This document shows, piece by piece, positions 1-7,826 of a stretch of 64,000 nucleotides of DNA. Numbering within the stretch: position 1 is the first letter of the stretch; the number at the start of each line of letters is the position of its first letter. Location of the stretch: assembly GCF_000725625.1 (NCBI RefSeq), contig NZ_JOHS01000001.1, positions 434,001-498,000 on the forward strand. The letters run 5' to 3'. The translations under genes were made by a program, and so were the position numbers. The notes below the pieces were generated by a model. It worked only from the letters and a program-made list of their open reading frames with translations. It did not search any database and was not told where the DNA came from. This stretch comes from Streptomyces sp. NRRL F-6676 (GTDB lineage: Bacteria; Actinomycetota; Actinomycetes; Streptomycetales; Streptomycetaceae).

Positions 1-1213
1 CGATCTTGATGGTGACCTTGATGCCGACCTTTCCGAGCTGTGACTGGACGATCTCCGCCTGCGGGTCCTCGGCCGGGATGACCAGGTCGAGCTTGATGTC
101 ACCGGCCCGGTGACCGGCCTCGGCGAGCAGCTTCCTGGACTTCGCCGGGTCGTAGGGGTAGGCGTCGGCCGACGACGGGTCGTAGGCGACGTAGCCCTTC
201 GGGAAGGGCTGGTCGGTGGCTTCGCCGTAGCCGAAGGTCAGCTTGTCGACGAACTCCTTGCGGTTGATCGCGTACCGGACGGCGTCGACGACCTTGTCGT
301 TGTCGAACGGCGCCTTGTTGACGTTCAGGCTGATGTTGGAGGCGTTGAAGCCGGGCTGGACGAAGACGTCGAGTCCGGTTTTCTTGGCGGCCTCCGCCTG
401 GCTGGGGTCGATGTCGGCGAAGTTGTAGACGCCGGTCCGCAGCCCGGAGACGACGGTGGAGGCGTCGGGCGCGGAGGTGAGTTCGACGTTGTCGATGTGG
501 ATGTTCTTCGCGTCCCAGTAGTCGGGGTTCTTCTTCAGCACCGCCTTGGTGCCCGGGACGATCTGCGTGACGATGAACGGGCCCGCGCCGACCGGCTTCT
601 GGTCCAGTGCGCTCGCGTTCTTCGCCGCCTTGGGGCTGGCGATCTGGAGCACGCGCTCGCCGAGCAACTGCGGGATCTGGTAGTCGACCTGACTCAGATG
701 GACGATCGCGTCGAGTCCCTCGGCGTCCACCGACTTGATGGACGTGAGGTCGCCGAAGAGCGCGGAGTTCTTCTGCTTCTTGGCGCGTTCGATGGCGGCC
801 TTCACGGCGGTGCCGTCCACCGGTTCGCCGTCGCTGAACTTCAGCCCGGGCCGCAGACGGAAGGTGATCTCGTCGCCCCTGGCGTTGTACTTCCAGCTCT
901 TCGCCAGGTCGGGGACGGCGTTGCCCTTCTCGTCGGTACGGGTCAACGAGGCGTAGACCAGGGCGAGTTCGCGGAACTGGGCGCCGCTGCCGCCGACCAC
1001 CGGGTCCCAGTGGGCGGGGAAGTAGGAGGAGGCCCACTTCAGCGTGGCGGTACCGCTCGCGGCGGCGGTGTCGCCGCCGCAGGCGCTCAGGGCGGGGGTG
1101 GCGACGGTGACGAGGACGGTTCCCAGGGCGGCGGCGCGCACCCGGTTCCGTCGGTCGGGGCGCGGGCCGGGGCCGGGACCGCGGCGGGTGGGGCGTGCGA
1201 AGCGTGCGAACAT
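1..1213 (-). CDS. ABC transporter substrate-binding protein, family 5 (3' end outside window)
   Basis: The gene runs off the left edge, so its C-terminus is missing; about 404 residues are visible. It is an extracytoplasmic lipoprotein that captures a peptide-, nickel-, opine- or other amphiphilic solute for an ABC importer. The N-terminus is basic, then a hydrophobic stretch ends in a lipobox-like LSAC near residue 45. The family-5 fold is recognisable from segments such as YASLTRTDEKG, FRLRPGLKFSDGEPV and VGAGPFIVTQ. The ATG at 1213 is preceded by a purine-rich AAGAAGGA. Permease and ATPase genes presumably follow beyond the window. A cysteine-rich leader peptide lies about 330 bases upstream on the same strand, which suggests control by cysteine or sulfur supply and hence a sulfur-containing substrate. 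That last point is inference. Confidence 0.88.
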   Translation of the reverse strand, partial: MFARFARPTRRGPGPGPRPDRRNRVRAAALGTVLVTVATPALSACGGDTAAASGTATLKWASSYFPAHWDPVVGGSGAQFRELALVYASLTRTDEKGNAVPDLAKSWKYNARGDEITFRLRPGLKFSDGEPVDGTAVKAAIERAKKQKNSALFGDLTSIKSVDAEGLDAIVHLSQVDYQIPQLLGERVLQIASPKAAKNASALDQKPVGAGPFIVTQIVPGTKAVLKKNPDYWDAKNIHIDNVELTSAPDASTVVSGLRTGVYNFADIDPSQAEAAKKTGLDVFVQPGFNASNISLNVNKAPFDNDKVVDAVRYAINRKEFVDKLTFGYGEATDQPFPKGYVAYDPSSADAYPYDPAKSRKLLAEAGHRAGDIKLDLVIPAEDPQAEIVQSQLGKVGIKVTIKI

Positions 1214-1542
1214 CGCGGAATCCTTCTTCGAGGGCGCGGGCTTCAAGAGCGCGGGCCGAAGCGCGCCACGGCGGCGTCGTCGTACGCCGGGGCGGGCAGG
1301 GCGGGGCATGCCCGGCCGGCGCGGCGCGCACGGGGGCGCGTCGCACCGAGGGGCACTCGGAAGCGCTCAGGGCATGAGGAGGTCGACGTCACGCGGGCGG
1401 GAGCCGGCGGACGGGGAGAACGAGGAGAGCGGCCGGGCCGGTGACACGGTGTTCGAGAACGGGCGCCGTGCGGCGGAGCGGCGGGAGGGCCGGTGCCGGC
1501 GGGAGGAGTCGCGGTCGCCTGTGAGCCGTGGGTGGCGGGCGG
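1214..1542 (-). other. Untranslated interval between leader peptide and transporter gene
   Basis: I see no convincing gene in these 329 bases. Reading frames across it have poor codon use. Because it separates a cysteine-rich leader ORF from the binding-protein gene on the same transcript, it is where an attenuator or anti-terminator structure would be expected. The sequence is very GC rich and could form several hairpins, but I could not single out one terminator by eye. Confidence 0.4.
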
Positions 1543-1617
1543 TCAGCGACAGAGGGCGCTACAGGTGCGCCGCAGGTCCACGTAGCGGCACACCACACCG
1601 GGGTGCGTCGTAAGCAT
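1543..1617 (-). CDS. Cysteine-containing leader peptide (24 aa), probable sulfur attenuator
   Basis: A 24-residue ORF starts at ATG 1617 and ends ..RRTCSALCR. It has three cysteines, at residues 10, 19 and 23; the last two sit in a CSALC motif right before the stop. Streptomycete genomes carry many such cis-acting leader peptides ahead of sulfur-assimilation and sulfonate/cysteine transporter genes, where ribosome stalling at Cys codons reports cysteine shortage. Another in-frame ATG lies at 1626, but it falls inside the -10 box. The expected transcription start coincides with the ATG at 1617, so translation is probably leaderless. The product is regulatory, not a functional protein. The downstream transporter gene is the likely target. 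Confidence 0.7.
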   Translation of the reverse strand: MLTTHPGVVCRYVDLRRTCSALCR

Positions 1618-1624
1618 GGTGCTC

Positions 1625-1654
1625 ATCCTGCGGTGAGCCGTGACCGGCTGTCAA
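1625..1654 (-). promoter_or_regulatory. Promoter of the leader-peptide transcript
   Basis: On the minus strand, TTGACA (1654-1649), an 18-base spacer and CAGGAT (1630-1625) form a good vegetative promoter. The predicted start lies 7-8 bases downstream, at the ATG of the leader peptide (1617), giving a leaderless message. Confidence 0.6.
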
Positions 1655-1656
1655 TG

Positions 1657-1672
1657 GACACTAAAAGGTGTC
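1657..1672. promoter_or_regulatory. Inverted repeat GACAC-N6-GTGTC upstream of -35
   Basis: A perfect 5-bp inverted repeat with an A/T-rich 6-base centre (TAAAAG) sits directly upstream of the -35 box of the leader-peptide promoter. The position suits a transcription-factor site. The factor is unknown; the Rrf2 regulator encoded at 2638-3096 is one candidate. Confidence 0.35.
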
Positions 1673-1714
1673 TCATTGGGCGGGACGGGCCGCCACCGGG
1701 GGCCGAGAGGCTGG

Positions 1715-2641
1715 TCAGGGGCCCGGCGGGGGAGCGGGGCGGGTGGCCGGGTGGGTCGCCGCCTCGTCCGGATGCAGCCACAGCGGACCCCCGGCGGTGT
1801 CGATCCGCACGGCCCCCGCAGGCGGCCACGCCCCGCTCGTCAGCAGCTCGCGCTCCGGTCCGGTCAGAGTGCGGTACCGGGCCAGGGCGGCCCCGGCCGG
1901 CCGGGGCGCGGGGTCCGTCAGCAGCCCCGGCCGCACCGCCTCGACGGCGTGGGCGTACTCCTCGTACGGCCGCCAACCGGGCACTGCCCGCAGGCTGTTG
2001 CCGGAACGGACGAGCAGCGTGGGCAGCGCGTAGCGGTGCCCGCCGTCCGGGGTCTCCTTGGCGGCGCCGGGGTGCGGGGAGCCGCCGTCGGCGGACAGCA
2101 CCTGGGGTACCGGCCGGCGGGCCTCCGCGTGGTCGGCGCGCACCCCGTCCCGTACGGCGTCGGAGGCGGCGTCGGTGGCGAGCCGCTCCGGGTCCAGGCC
2201 CGGCACGCCCCGTACCGCCGCGAGCGCCAGTGCGGGGGAGTCCGCGGGCTCGCCGAGGACGAAGACGGTCTCGCGCAGCCGCCGCAGCACCCGGTCGGCG
2301 ACCTCGCCTCCCTGCGCCTCGGCCGCCTTGGCGACGAGCGAGGCGGGCCAGGAACTCGCCGCCACCCGGCTCAGCCGGAAGGGCCGCGGGGCGTGGGTGT
2401 GCCGGGCGATGTCCTCGACGTAGCGCGCGTACCAGCGGGTCTCCGCGGCCGGGTCGGGGGCCGGGTCGTCGTCGTGGTCGAACAGGACGCTGTACACGCG
2501 ACGCCAGCGGACCCGGCCGTCGAGCGCCGCGCGCAGCCTGCGCAGCACGGGCTCCGAGCCCCAGGCCCACGGACACAACGGGTCGGTGTACTCGACGACT
2601 TCCACCGTTCCGGCCGGCGTACGGGCCGCCGCTCCGGTCAT
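1715..2641 (-). CDS. DsbA-family (thioredoxin-fold) protein
   Basis: This 308-residue protein has a thioredoxin-like start (VVEYTDPLCPWAWGSEP) followed by a helical insertion, as in the FrnE/YjbH branch of DsbA-like proteins. The active site reads C-P-W-A, so the second cysteine of the usual CxxC is missing; simple dithiol oxidoreductase activity is unlikely, whereas adaptor or isomerase-like roles are known in this branch. No signal peptide is seen, so it is cytoplasmic. The ATG at 2641 overlaps the TGA of the upstream Rrf2 gene by four bases (ATGA), so the two are translationally coupled. The start was chosen from this overlap and the family N-terminus; a longer in-frame extension into the regulator is not credible. 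Confidence 0.85.
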   Translation of the reverse strand: MTGAAARTPAGTVEVVEYTDPLCPWAWGSEPVLRRLRAALDGRVRWRRVYSVLFDHDDDPAPDPAAETRWYARYVEDIARHTHAPRPFRLSRVAASSWPASLVAKAAEAQGGEVADRVLRRLRETVFVLGEPADSPALALAAVRGVPGLDPERLATDAASDAVRDGVRADHAEARRPVPQVLSADGGSPHPGAAKETPDGGHRYALPTLLVRSGNSLRAVPGWRPYEEYAHAVEAVRPGLLTDPAPRPAGAALARYRTLTGPERELLTSGAWPPAGAVRIDTAGGPLWLHPDEAATHPATRPAPPPGP

Positions 2642-3096
2642 GCGGCTCCCTTCTCGGCCGCAGGCGCGACCGAACCGGCGGGCAGCGGCGCCGCCGGGTC
2701 CCCGGGCAGCAGCGAGGTGAGCGTCGTGGCGCGCAGCAGGGCGGCGGCCTCGTCCTCGATCCGGCGCCACACCCCGGGCAGCCCGGCGGCGGGCCCCGGG
2801 TAGTCGAGCCCGGTCAGCGGCTCGCCCCGGAGGGTGAGCAACTCACCGTCCACGGCGTGCGCGACGTCGAGGAGCGTGATGTCGCCTGCGGGCCTGCCGA
2901 GCCAGTACCCGCCCTCGCAGCCGCGCTGGCTGCGCACCAGTCCGGCCCTGCGCAACTCGCCCACCACGGATTTCAGAAAGCGGAACGGGATCTGCTGCGA
3001 GGAGGCGATGGCCTCGCACGTCAGGGGGCGGGAAGGTTCGCGGGCGAGCTCCAGCAGGGCCCGCGTGGCGTAGTCCGCCTTCGCGGAGATATGCAT
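2638..3096 (-). CDS. Rrf2-family transcriptional regulator
   Basis: This 152-residue protein begins MHISAKADYATRALLELA, the typical Rrf2 winged-helix start, followed by IASSQQIPFRFLKSVVGELRRAGLV and RGCEGGYWLGRPAGDITLLDV. Rrf2 proteins sense Fe-S clusters, nitric oxide or cysteine metabolites. Here the three-cysteine cluster of IscR/NsrR is not evident: only Cys27 and Cys59 stand out, so a cluster-free (CymR-like) sensor is possible. It is co-transcribed with the DsbA-like gene and diverges from the cupin gene, whose promoter it may control. Proximity to the cysteine leader peptide makes a sulfur or thiol signal attractive, but this is inference. Confidence 0.88.
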   Translation of the reverse strand: MHISAKADYATRALLELAREPSRPLTCEAIASSQQIPFRFLKSVVGELRRAGLVRSQRGCEGGYWLGRPAGDITLLDVAHAVDGELLTLRGEPLTGLDYPGPAAGLPGVWRRIEDEAAALLRATTLTSLLPGDPAAPLPAGSVAPAAEKGAA

Positions 3097-3198
3097 GCGC
3101 CCATGATGCCCGACGAGGCGGCCGGCACGAGGGCTCTTTGAGGCCTCGGCTGCTTCATTGCGGGAACATTGCCGCAGGTGAAGCGTAATGGACACCTC

Positions 3199-3228
3199 TT
3201 GACATCCTTTTTCGGACAGCCTTAGCGT
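3199..3228 (+). promoter_or_regulatory. Promoter of the cupin gene, giving a leaderless mRNA
   Basis: TTGACA at 3199-3204, 18-base spacer, TAGCGT at 3223-3228. The start point would fall at about 3235, on the ATG of the cupin gene (3236), and no ribosome-binding site is visible. This is a classic leaderless arrangement. Confidence 0.65.
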
Positions 3229-3235
3229 CCGAGCC

Positions 3236-3754
3236 ATGAGTGAGCCGTTGACCACCCCCGGCGAAGGTTTCCACCCCCATCTCGGCGACGCGGCGGGAGA
3301 GCCACCGGCCCCCCTGCGCACCCGACTTCACCACATCCGCGCCGACGCCCTCGACGGCGGCACCGCCCAGACCTCCGGGATGCGCAGGTTCGCCGCGATC
3401 AGCGGGAAGACGGTCGGCTCGGAGAAGCTGTGGATGGGCCAGACCCATGTCGCCCCCGCCACCTCCTCCTCCGACCACCACCACGGCGAGTCCGAGACCG
3501 CCATCCACATCGTCAGCGGCCACCCCGAGTTCGTCTTCGTCGACGACTCCGGTCCGCGGCCCGAAGAGGTACGGCTGCGCACGGCGCCCGGCGACTACAT
3601 CTTCGTCCCGCCGTTCGTCCCGCACCGCGAGGAGAACCCCGACCCCACCGAGGAGGCCGTGGTCGTCATCGCCCGCAGCACCCAGGAGGCGATCGTGGTC
3701 AACCTCCCGCACCTGTACGCGCTGGGACAGGAGGGCGACGACACGCGGCGGTGA
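3236..3754 (+). CDS. Cupin-domain protein
   Basis: This small (172-residue) single-cupin protein has metal-ligand motif 1 as SSDHHHGESETAIHIVSG and motif 2 as PGDYIFVPPFVPHREENP. Such cytoplasmic beta-barrels bind a metal and act as dioxygenases, isomerases or small-molecule sensors; the substrate cannot be read from the sequence. The ATG at 3236 is supported by the leaderless promoter immediately upstream. It diverges from the Rrf2/DsbA pair across about 140 bases and is probably part of the same response. Confidence 0.85.
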   Translation: MSEPLTTPGEGFHPHLGDAAGEPPAPLRTRLHHIRADALDGGTAQTSGMRRFAAISGKTVGSEKLWMGQTHVAPATSSSDHHHGESETAIHIVSGHPEFVFVDDSGPRPEEVRLRTAPGDYIFVPPFVPHREENPDPTEEAVVVIARSTQEAIVVNLPHLYALGQEGDDTRR

Positions 3755-3807
3755 CTCCGCCCCCGGCCCGCGCGAAGACACCGCGCCCGGGGCTCCCGGC
3801 AGCGAAG

Positions 3808-3853
3808 CGGAAAGTTTTTCCGTATAGTCGAAGCGGAAAGCTTTTCCGCTTCG
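3808..3853. promoter_or_regulatory. Two TetR-type operators around the aldo/keto reductase promoter
   Basis: Two copies of CGGAAA-N3-TTTCCG lie 26 bp apart, centred at 3815 and 3841. In the second, the arms extend to 11 bp (3829-3839 against 3843-3853). A -10 box TATAGT (3823-3828) lies between them, so binding would block transcription of the aldo/keto reductase gene. Related sites flank the start of the TetR gene that follows (5599-5668). Confidence 0.7.
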
Positions 3854-3920
3854 CCGTGCTGGCCTGCCCGTGCCCGGGCGCCGCCGTGCGGCGCGTCCGA
3901 CAATCACCGGGAGTCATGCC

Positions 3921-4943
3921 ATGCGGTACCGCCCCCTCGGCCGGACCGGGATCAAGGTCAGCCCCTACGCCCTGGGCACGCTGATGTTCGCCACCCGGAT
4001 CGGCAACCCCGACCCCGCGGACTCCGTGCGGATCATTCACAAGGCCCTCGACGCGGGCATCAACGTCGTCGACACCGCCGACGCCTACGGCGACTCGGAG
4101 GAGGTCGTCGGCAAGGCGCTCAAGGGCCGCCGTGACGACGTCGTCCTCGCCACCAAGGCCGGCCGGCCCACGGGTGAGGACCCCAACCGGCAGGGTGCCT
4201 CCCGGCGTTGGCTCACCACCGCCGTCGAGAACTCGCTGCGCCGTCTGGGCACCGACCACATCGACCTCTACCAGATCCACCGGCCCGACCCGGACACGGA
4301 CGTGGAGGAGACCCTCGCGGTCCTGACCGACCTGGTCCGCGCCGGGAAGATACGCGCCTTCGGGGCCTCGAACACCCCGCCCTCGGACCTCGTCACCGCC
4401 CAGTGGACCGCCGAACGCCGCGGCCTGATGCGCTTCCGCACCGAGCAGCCGCCGTACTCGATCCTCAACCGGGGCGTCGAACGCGAGGTGCTGCCCCTCG
4501 CGGAACGCTTCGGACTGGGCACCCTGGTGTGGGGGCCCTTCGGCCAGGGGATGCTCACCGGCCGCGTCCGCAAGGGCCGGCCCAACGACCTGCGCCGGGC
4601 GAAGCTGTTCAGCCACCTCAACGACGAGCGCCGCATCGACGTCGTCGAACGGCTGCTGCCGGTCGCCGCGGAGGCGGGCCTGCCGATGACCCACCTCGCC
4701 CTGGCCTTCACCCTCGCCCACCCCGGCGTCACCAGCGCCCTCATCGGCCCCCGCACCATGGCCCACCTCGACGACCTCCTCGCCGGGCTGGACGTCACCC
4801 TCGGCGACGACGTCCTCGACCGCATCGACGAGATCGTCCCGCCCGGCACCGACGTCGGCACCCTGGACCAGGCGTACGCCCCGCCCGCGCTGCACACCCC
4901 GCGCCTGCGCCGCCGCCCGCTGGACGAGCGCTCGGCGGCCTGA
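3921..4943 (+). CDS. Aldo/keto reductase
   Basis: This 340-residue (alpha/beta)8-barrel NADPH-dependent oxidoreductase reduces aldehydes or ketones in the cytoplasm. The catalytic tetrad is visible: Asp and Tyr in VVDTADAYGDSEE, Lys in VLATKAGRP and His in YQIHRPDPD. The length is normal for the voltage-gated-channel beta-subunit-like/YhdN branch. The ATG at 3921 starts the canonical MRYRPLGRTGIKVSP. The gene is controlled by two palindromic operators in its promoter and converges, with a 3-base gap, on the TetR gene that probably represses it. The physiological substrate is unknown. Confidence 0.92.
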   Translation: MRYRPLGRTGIKVSPYALGTLMFATRIGNPDPADSVRIIHKALDAGINVVDTADAYGDSEEVVGKALKGRRDDVVLATKAGRPTGEDPNRQGASRRWLTTAVENSLRRLGTDHIDLYQIHRPDPDTDVEETLAVLTDLVRAGKIRAFGASNTPPSDLVTAQWTAERRGLMRFRTEQPPYSILNRGVEREVLPLAERFGLGTLVWGPFGQGMLTGRVRKGRPNDLRRAKLFSHLNDERRIDVVERLLPVAAEAGLPMTHLALAFTLAHPGVTSALIGPRTMAHLDDLLAGLDVTLGDDVLDRIDEIVPPGTDVGTLDQAYAPPALHTPRLRRRPLDERSAA

Positions 4944-4946
4944 GGG

Positions 4947-5588
4947 TCAGTCCGGGCGCCGGGGGGCCGGGGGAGGAGGCGTCCGTTCGCCTCGGACGAG
5001 GGGCAGGAAGACGTCGTCGACGATCGCCTCGACGCGGGCGGGCTCCGGCGGCCGGGCGTGCATCAGCAGGTCGTGCCGCACCAGGTCGAACGGCATGGCG
5101 AGCACGGCCGCGGGGACGCGGGCGAGGTCGATCTCCCCTCGGTCGTGGGCGCGTTGGTAGAGGGCCCGGACGGCAGGGAGCGGCTGGTTCCCCATGATCT
5201 TCTCGCGGGCCTGCGCCACGGTGAGACCGGTGTCGGCCAGCAGCCCCGAGAAGGCGGTGGCCGCGGCGACGGCGAAGAACGCGGCGCGCGCCTCGCCCAG
5301 GCCCGTCAGATACGCGAGCAGGTCGCCGCGCAGCTCGCCGGTGTCGGGAACCTCGACCGGGTGGGTCTCGCGGTAGTGCTCCATCGCGGCCAGCACGAGC
5401 TGGTCCTTGTTGGCCCAGCGCCGGTAGAGCACGGCCTCGCTGGTGCGGGCGCGGACGGCGATGGACTCCATCGTCAGCCGGGCGTACCCCGTCCCGACCA
5501 GCTCCTCCCACGCGGCGGCGAGCAGCGCGGCCTCCAGCTGCTTGCCGTGCCGGCGGCGGCGGACGGGCGCGGACGCCTCTGTACTCAT
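4947..5588 (-). CDS. TetR-family repressor
   Basis: The 213-residue regulator has an N-terminal helix-turn-helix (LTMESIAVRARTSEAVLYRRWANKDQL split over helices 2-4) and a divergent ligand-binding half. It sits between the aldo/keto reductase gene and a divergently transcribed flavin monooxygenase gene. GGAAA-N3-TTTCC-like palindromes are found both in the intergenic region before the monooxygenase and in the reductase promoter, which points to one repressor for both. ATG 5588 is preferred over GTG 5591 because of spacing to a GTGGGG element. Confidence 0.88.
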   Translation of the reverse strand: MSTEASAPVRRRRHGKQLEAALLAAAWEELVGTGYARLTMESIAVRARTSEAVLYRRWANKDQLVLAAMEHYRETHPVEVPDTGELRGDLLAYLTGLGEARAAFFAVAAATAFSGLLADTGLTVAQAREKIMGNQPLPAVRALYQRAHDRGEIDLARVPAAVLAMPFDLVRHDLLMHARPPEPARVEAIVDDVFLPLVRGERTPPPPAPRRPD

Positions 5589-5598
5589 CACCCCACGA

Positions 5599-5668
5599 TA
5601 GAAAGGCTTTCCTGTCTTGGCAATCGCCGTCGTCTGCCCCTAGGGTGCTTAGAAAGAGATTCCTTTCT
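5599..5668. promoter_or_regulatory. Divergent promoter with TetR operators
   Basis: TAGAAA-GGC-TTTCCT (5599-5613) resembles the CGGAAA-N3-TTTCCG sites ahead of the aldo/keto reductase gene. A second inverted repeat, AGAAAG-N6-CTTTCT (5651-5668), overlaps the predicted start of the monooxygenase promoter TTGGCA (5617-5622), 18 bases, TAGGGT (5641-5646). Confidence 0.6.
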
Positions 5669-5693
5669 TGGTGGCGCGGCACGCGGAGGCGAG

Positions 5694-7253
5694 ATGACCG
5701 GGACGACGAGCACGACACCGCCGGCGCGGGGGCGCGGCGCACCGGAGGCGCTGATCGTCGGCGCGGGCCCGACGGGTCTGACGCTGGCCTGCGAACTCGC
5801 CCGCGGCCGCGTCCCGTTCCGGCTGATCGACGCCTCCCCCGGACCGCAACGCGGCTCACGCGGCAAGGGCGTCCAGCCGCGTTCCCTCGAGGTGTTCGAC
5901 GACCTCGGCATCGTCGACCGGGTGCTCGCCCGCGGCCGCACGGGCCTGCCGTTCCGCTCGACCGCCCCCGACGGCCGGGTGACGGTGACCGGCGGCGGCA
6001 CCCCGGAGGCCCGCCCCGGCGTCCCCTACCCGACGACGCTGATCACGCCCCAGTGGCGGATCGAGGAGGCGCTCCGTCTGCGGCTTGCCGAACTCGGCGG
6101 CGCCGTCGAGTTCGGCACCGCGCTCACCGGCTTCGACCAGTCGGACACGGGCGTCACGGCGGTGCTGGCCAGGGGCGGCGAAACCGAGACGGTCACCGCG
6201 CGCCGGCTGGTCGGCTGCGACGGCGGCCACAGCACCGTGCGCAGACAGGCCGGCATCGCCTTCGTGGGGGAGACCCGCGAGGAGGTGCGGATGATCGTCG
6301 CCGACGTCGCGGCCGACGGCCTGGACCGCGACGCCTGGCACACCTGGCGGCACGAGGAGGGCCTGCTCGGCCTCTGCCCGCTGCCCTCGACCGGTGTCTT
6401 CCAGTACCAGGCCGCCCTCGCGCCGGGACAGGACCCCGGACTCGGTCTCGCCCATCTCCAGGCGATCCTGGAGCGGCGCAGCGGCCGCACCGACATCCGC
6501 CTGCACGAACCGGAGTGGTCGTCGCTGTGGCGCGCCAACGTCCGCCTCGTCGACCGTTACCGGGAGGGCCGCGTCCTCCTGGCCGGCGACGCGGCGCACA
6601 TCCACTCGCCCGCCGGCGGCCAGGGCATGAACACCGGCATCCAGGACGCGCACAACCTCGGCTGGAAACTGGCGGCCGTCGCGAAGGGCGCCCCGGCGGC
6701 GCTGCTCGACACCTACGAGGCCGAGCGGCGGCCGGTCGCCGCCGGCGTCCTCGCGCTCTCGAACGACCGCCTCAGGCAGGCGATCGAGCAGAAGGACCTC
6801 CCCACCCGCCGCGACGCGCGCACGACACAGCTCGCCGTGGGCTACCGCGGCTCGGCCCTCGCACACGACGACCGCGACGGGGCCGCCCCGCTCCGCGCCG
6901 GCGACCGCGCCCCCGACGCCACCGGGCTGACGACGACGGACGGTGAACGCCGGCTGTTCGACCTCACCCGCGGCGGCCACTTCACCCTGCTGGACTTCGG
7001 CACGCGCCCGGTGTCCGGTGCCTCACCGGACGGCCGCGCCGCGGCGGCCCTCCCGTACGAACTCAGGACCCTCCACGTCGTCGAGGACCCGGCCGGCCCC
7101 GACGACGTCGCCGACACCGAGGGACGTCTCACCGACGCGTACGGCGCGGCCGACGACACCCTCGTACTGATCCGGCCCGACGGCCACATCGGCGTGATCT
7201 CCGATGCCGGCGACGTCTCCACGGTGTGGGACCACCTCGCGGCCAAGGGCTGA
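5694..7253 (+). CDS. FAD-dependent aromatic/polyketide hydroxylase
   Basis: A 519-residue class A flavin monooxygenase. Residues about 17-50 hold the Rossmann GxGxxG (VGAGPTGLTLACELARG). The FAD ribityl-binding motif is GDAAHIHSPAGGQGMNTGIQ. The last ~130 residues form the thioredoxin-like C-terminal domain of the pentachlorophenol/tetracycline-type hydroxylases. It uses NAD(P)H and O2 to hydroxylate aromatic or polyketide substrates, often as detoxification when isolated from a biosynthetic cluster. The ATG at 5694 follows GGAGG. It diverges from a TetR repressor with operators between them, so it is probably induced by its substrate or a toxic aromatic compound. Confidence 0.9.
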   Translation: MTGTTSTTPPARGRGAPEALIVGAGPTGLTLACELARGRVPFRLIDASPGPQRGSRGKGVQPRSLEVFDDLGIVDRVLARGRTGLPFRSTAPDGRVTVTGGGTPEARPGVPYPTTLITPQWRIEEALRLRLAELGGAVEFGTALTGFDQSDTGVTAVLARGGETETVTARRLVGCDGGHSTVRRQAGIAFVGETREEVRMIVADVAADGLDRDAWHTWRHEEGLLGLCPLPSTGVFQYQAALAPGQDPGLGLAHLQAILERRSGRTDIRLHEPEWSSLWRANVRLVDRYREGRVLLAGDAAHIHSPAGGQGMNTGIQDAHNLGWKLAAVAKGAPAALLDTYEAERRPVAAGVLALSNDRLRQAIEQKDLPTRRDARTTQLAVGYRGSALAHDDRDGAAPLRAGDRAPDATGLTTTDGERRLFDLTRGGHFTLLDFGTRPVSGASPDGRAAAALPYELRTLHVVEDPAGPDDVADTEGRLTDAYGAADDTLVLIRPDGHIGVISDAGDVSTVWDHLAAKG

Positions 7254-7282
7254 GCCCCGGGCCCCTGTGTTTTCATGGCGCG

Positions 7283-7810
7283 GTGAACGAGGCGAACGAG
7301 GCGGGGGTCCGGCTGCGGGCACGGACCGAGGACGACGTCGAGACGTGCGTACGGGTCCTGGAGCGCGTCCATCGTCGCGACGGCTATCCGGTGAACTGGC
7401 CCGACCGGCCCGCCGCCTGGCTGACGGGGACCGCCCCGCTGGGTGCCTGGGTCGCCGAACGCGACGGGCGCCTCGCCGGCCATGTCGGCCTGTCCCGGAG
7501 CGGTGCGGGGGACCTGGCTCCCGGTCTGTGGAGCGAGCGGAACGGAACGGACGAGGCCCGCACGGCGGTGGTCGGCCGGTTCTTCGTCGCCCCCTGGGCC
7601 AGGGGCCACGGCATCGGCGCACTGCTCCTCGACCGGGCCGTGCGGGAGGCGCGGCGCCATGGTCTGCACCCGGTGCTGGACGTCGTGGCCTCCGGCACCG
7701 CCGCGGTGGCCCTGTACACGCGGCTCGGCTGGGAGCCACTGGCCTCCGTCGAGCAGCACTGGGGCCCGTCCCGGCCGGTGACCGTGCACTGCTACGCCGC
7801 GCCGCCGTGA
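7283..7810 (+). CDS. GNAT-family N-acetyltransferase
   Basis: A 175-residue acetyl-CoA-dependent acyltransferase. Motif A is FFVAPWARGHGIGALLLDR (R/QxxGxG/A), followed by the C-terminal GTAAVALYTRLGWE. The acceptor substrate is unknown. The start is uncertain: GTG at 7283 gives a normal N-terminus (MNEANEAGVRLRARTEDD), while an upstream GTG at 7226 would overlap the monooxygenase gene. No clear ribosome-binding site is seen. It lies 29 bases after the monooxygenase gene and may be co-transcribed. Confidence 0.8.
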   Translation: MNEANEAGVRLRARTEDDVETCVRVLERVHRRDGYPVNWPDRPAAWLTGTAPLGAWVAERDGRLAGHVGLSRSGAGDLAPGLWSERNGTDEARTAVVGRFFVAPWARGHGIGALLLDRAVREARRHGLHPVLDVVASGTAAVALYTRLGWEPLASVEQHWGPSRPVTVHCYAAPP

Positions 7811-7826
7811 CCGTGCCCGGGGTCCT

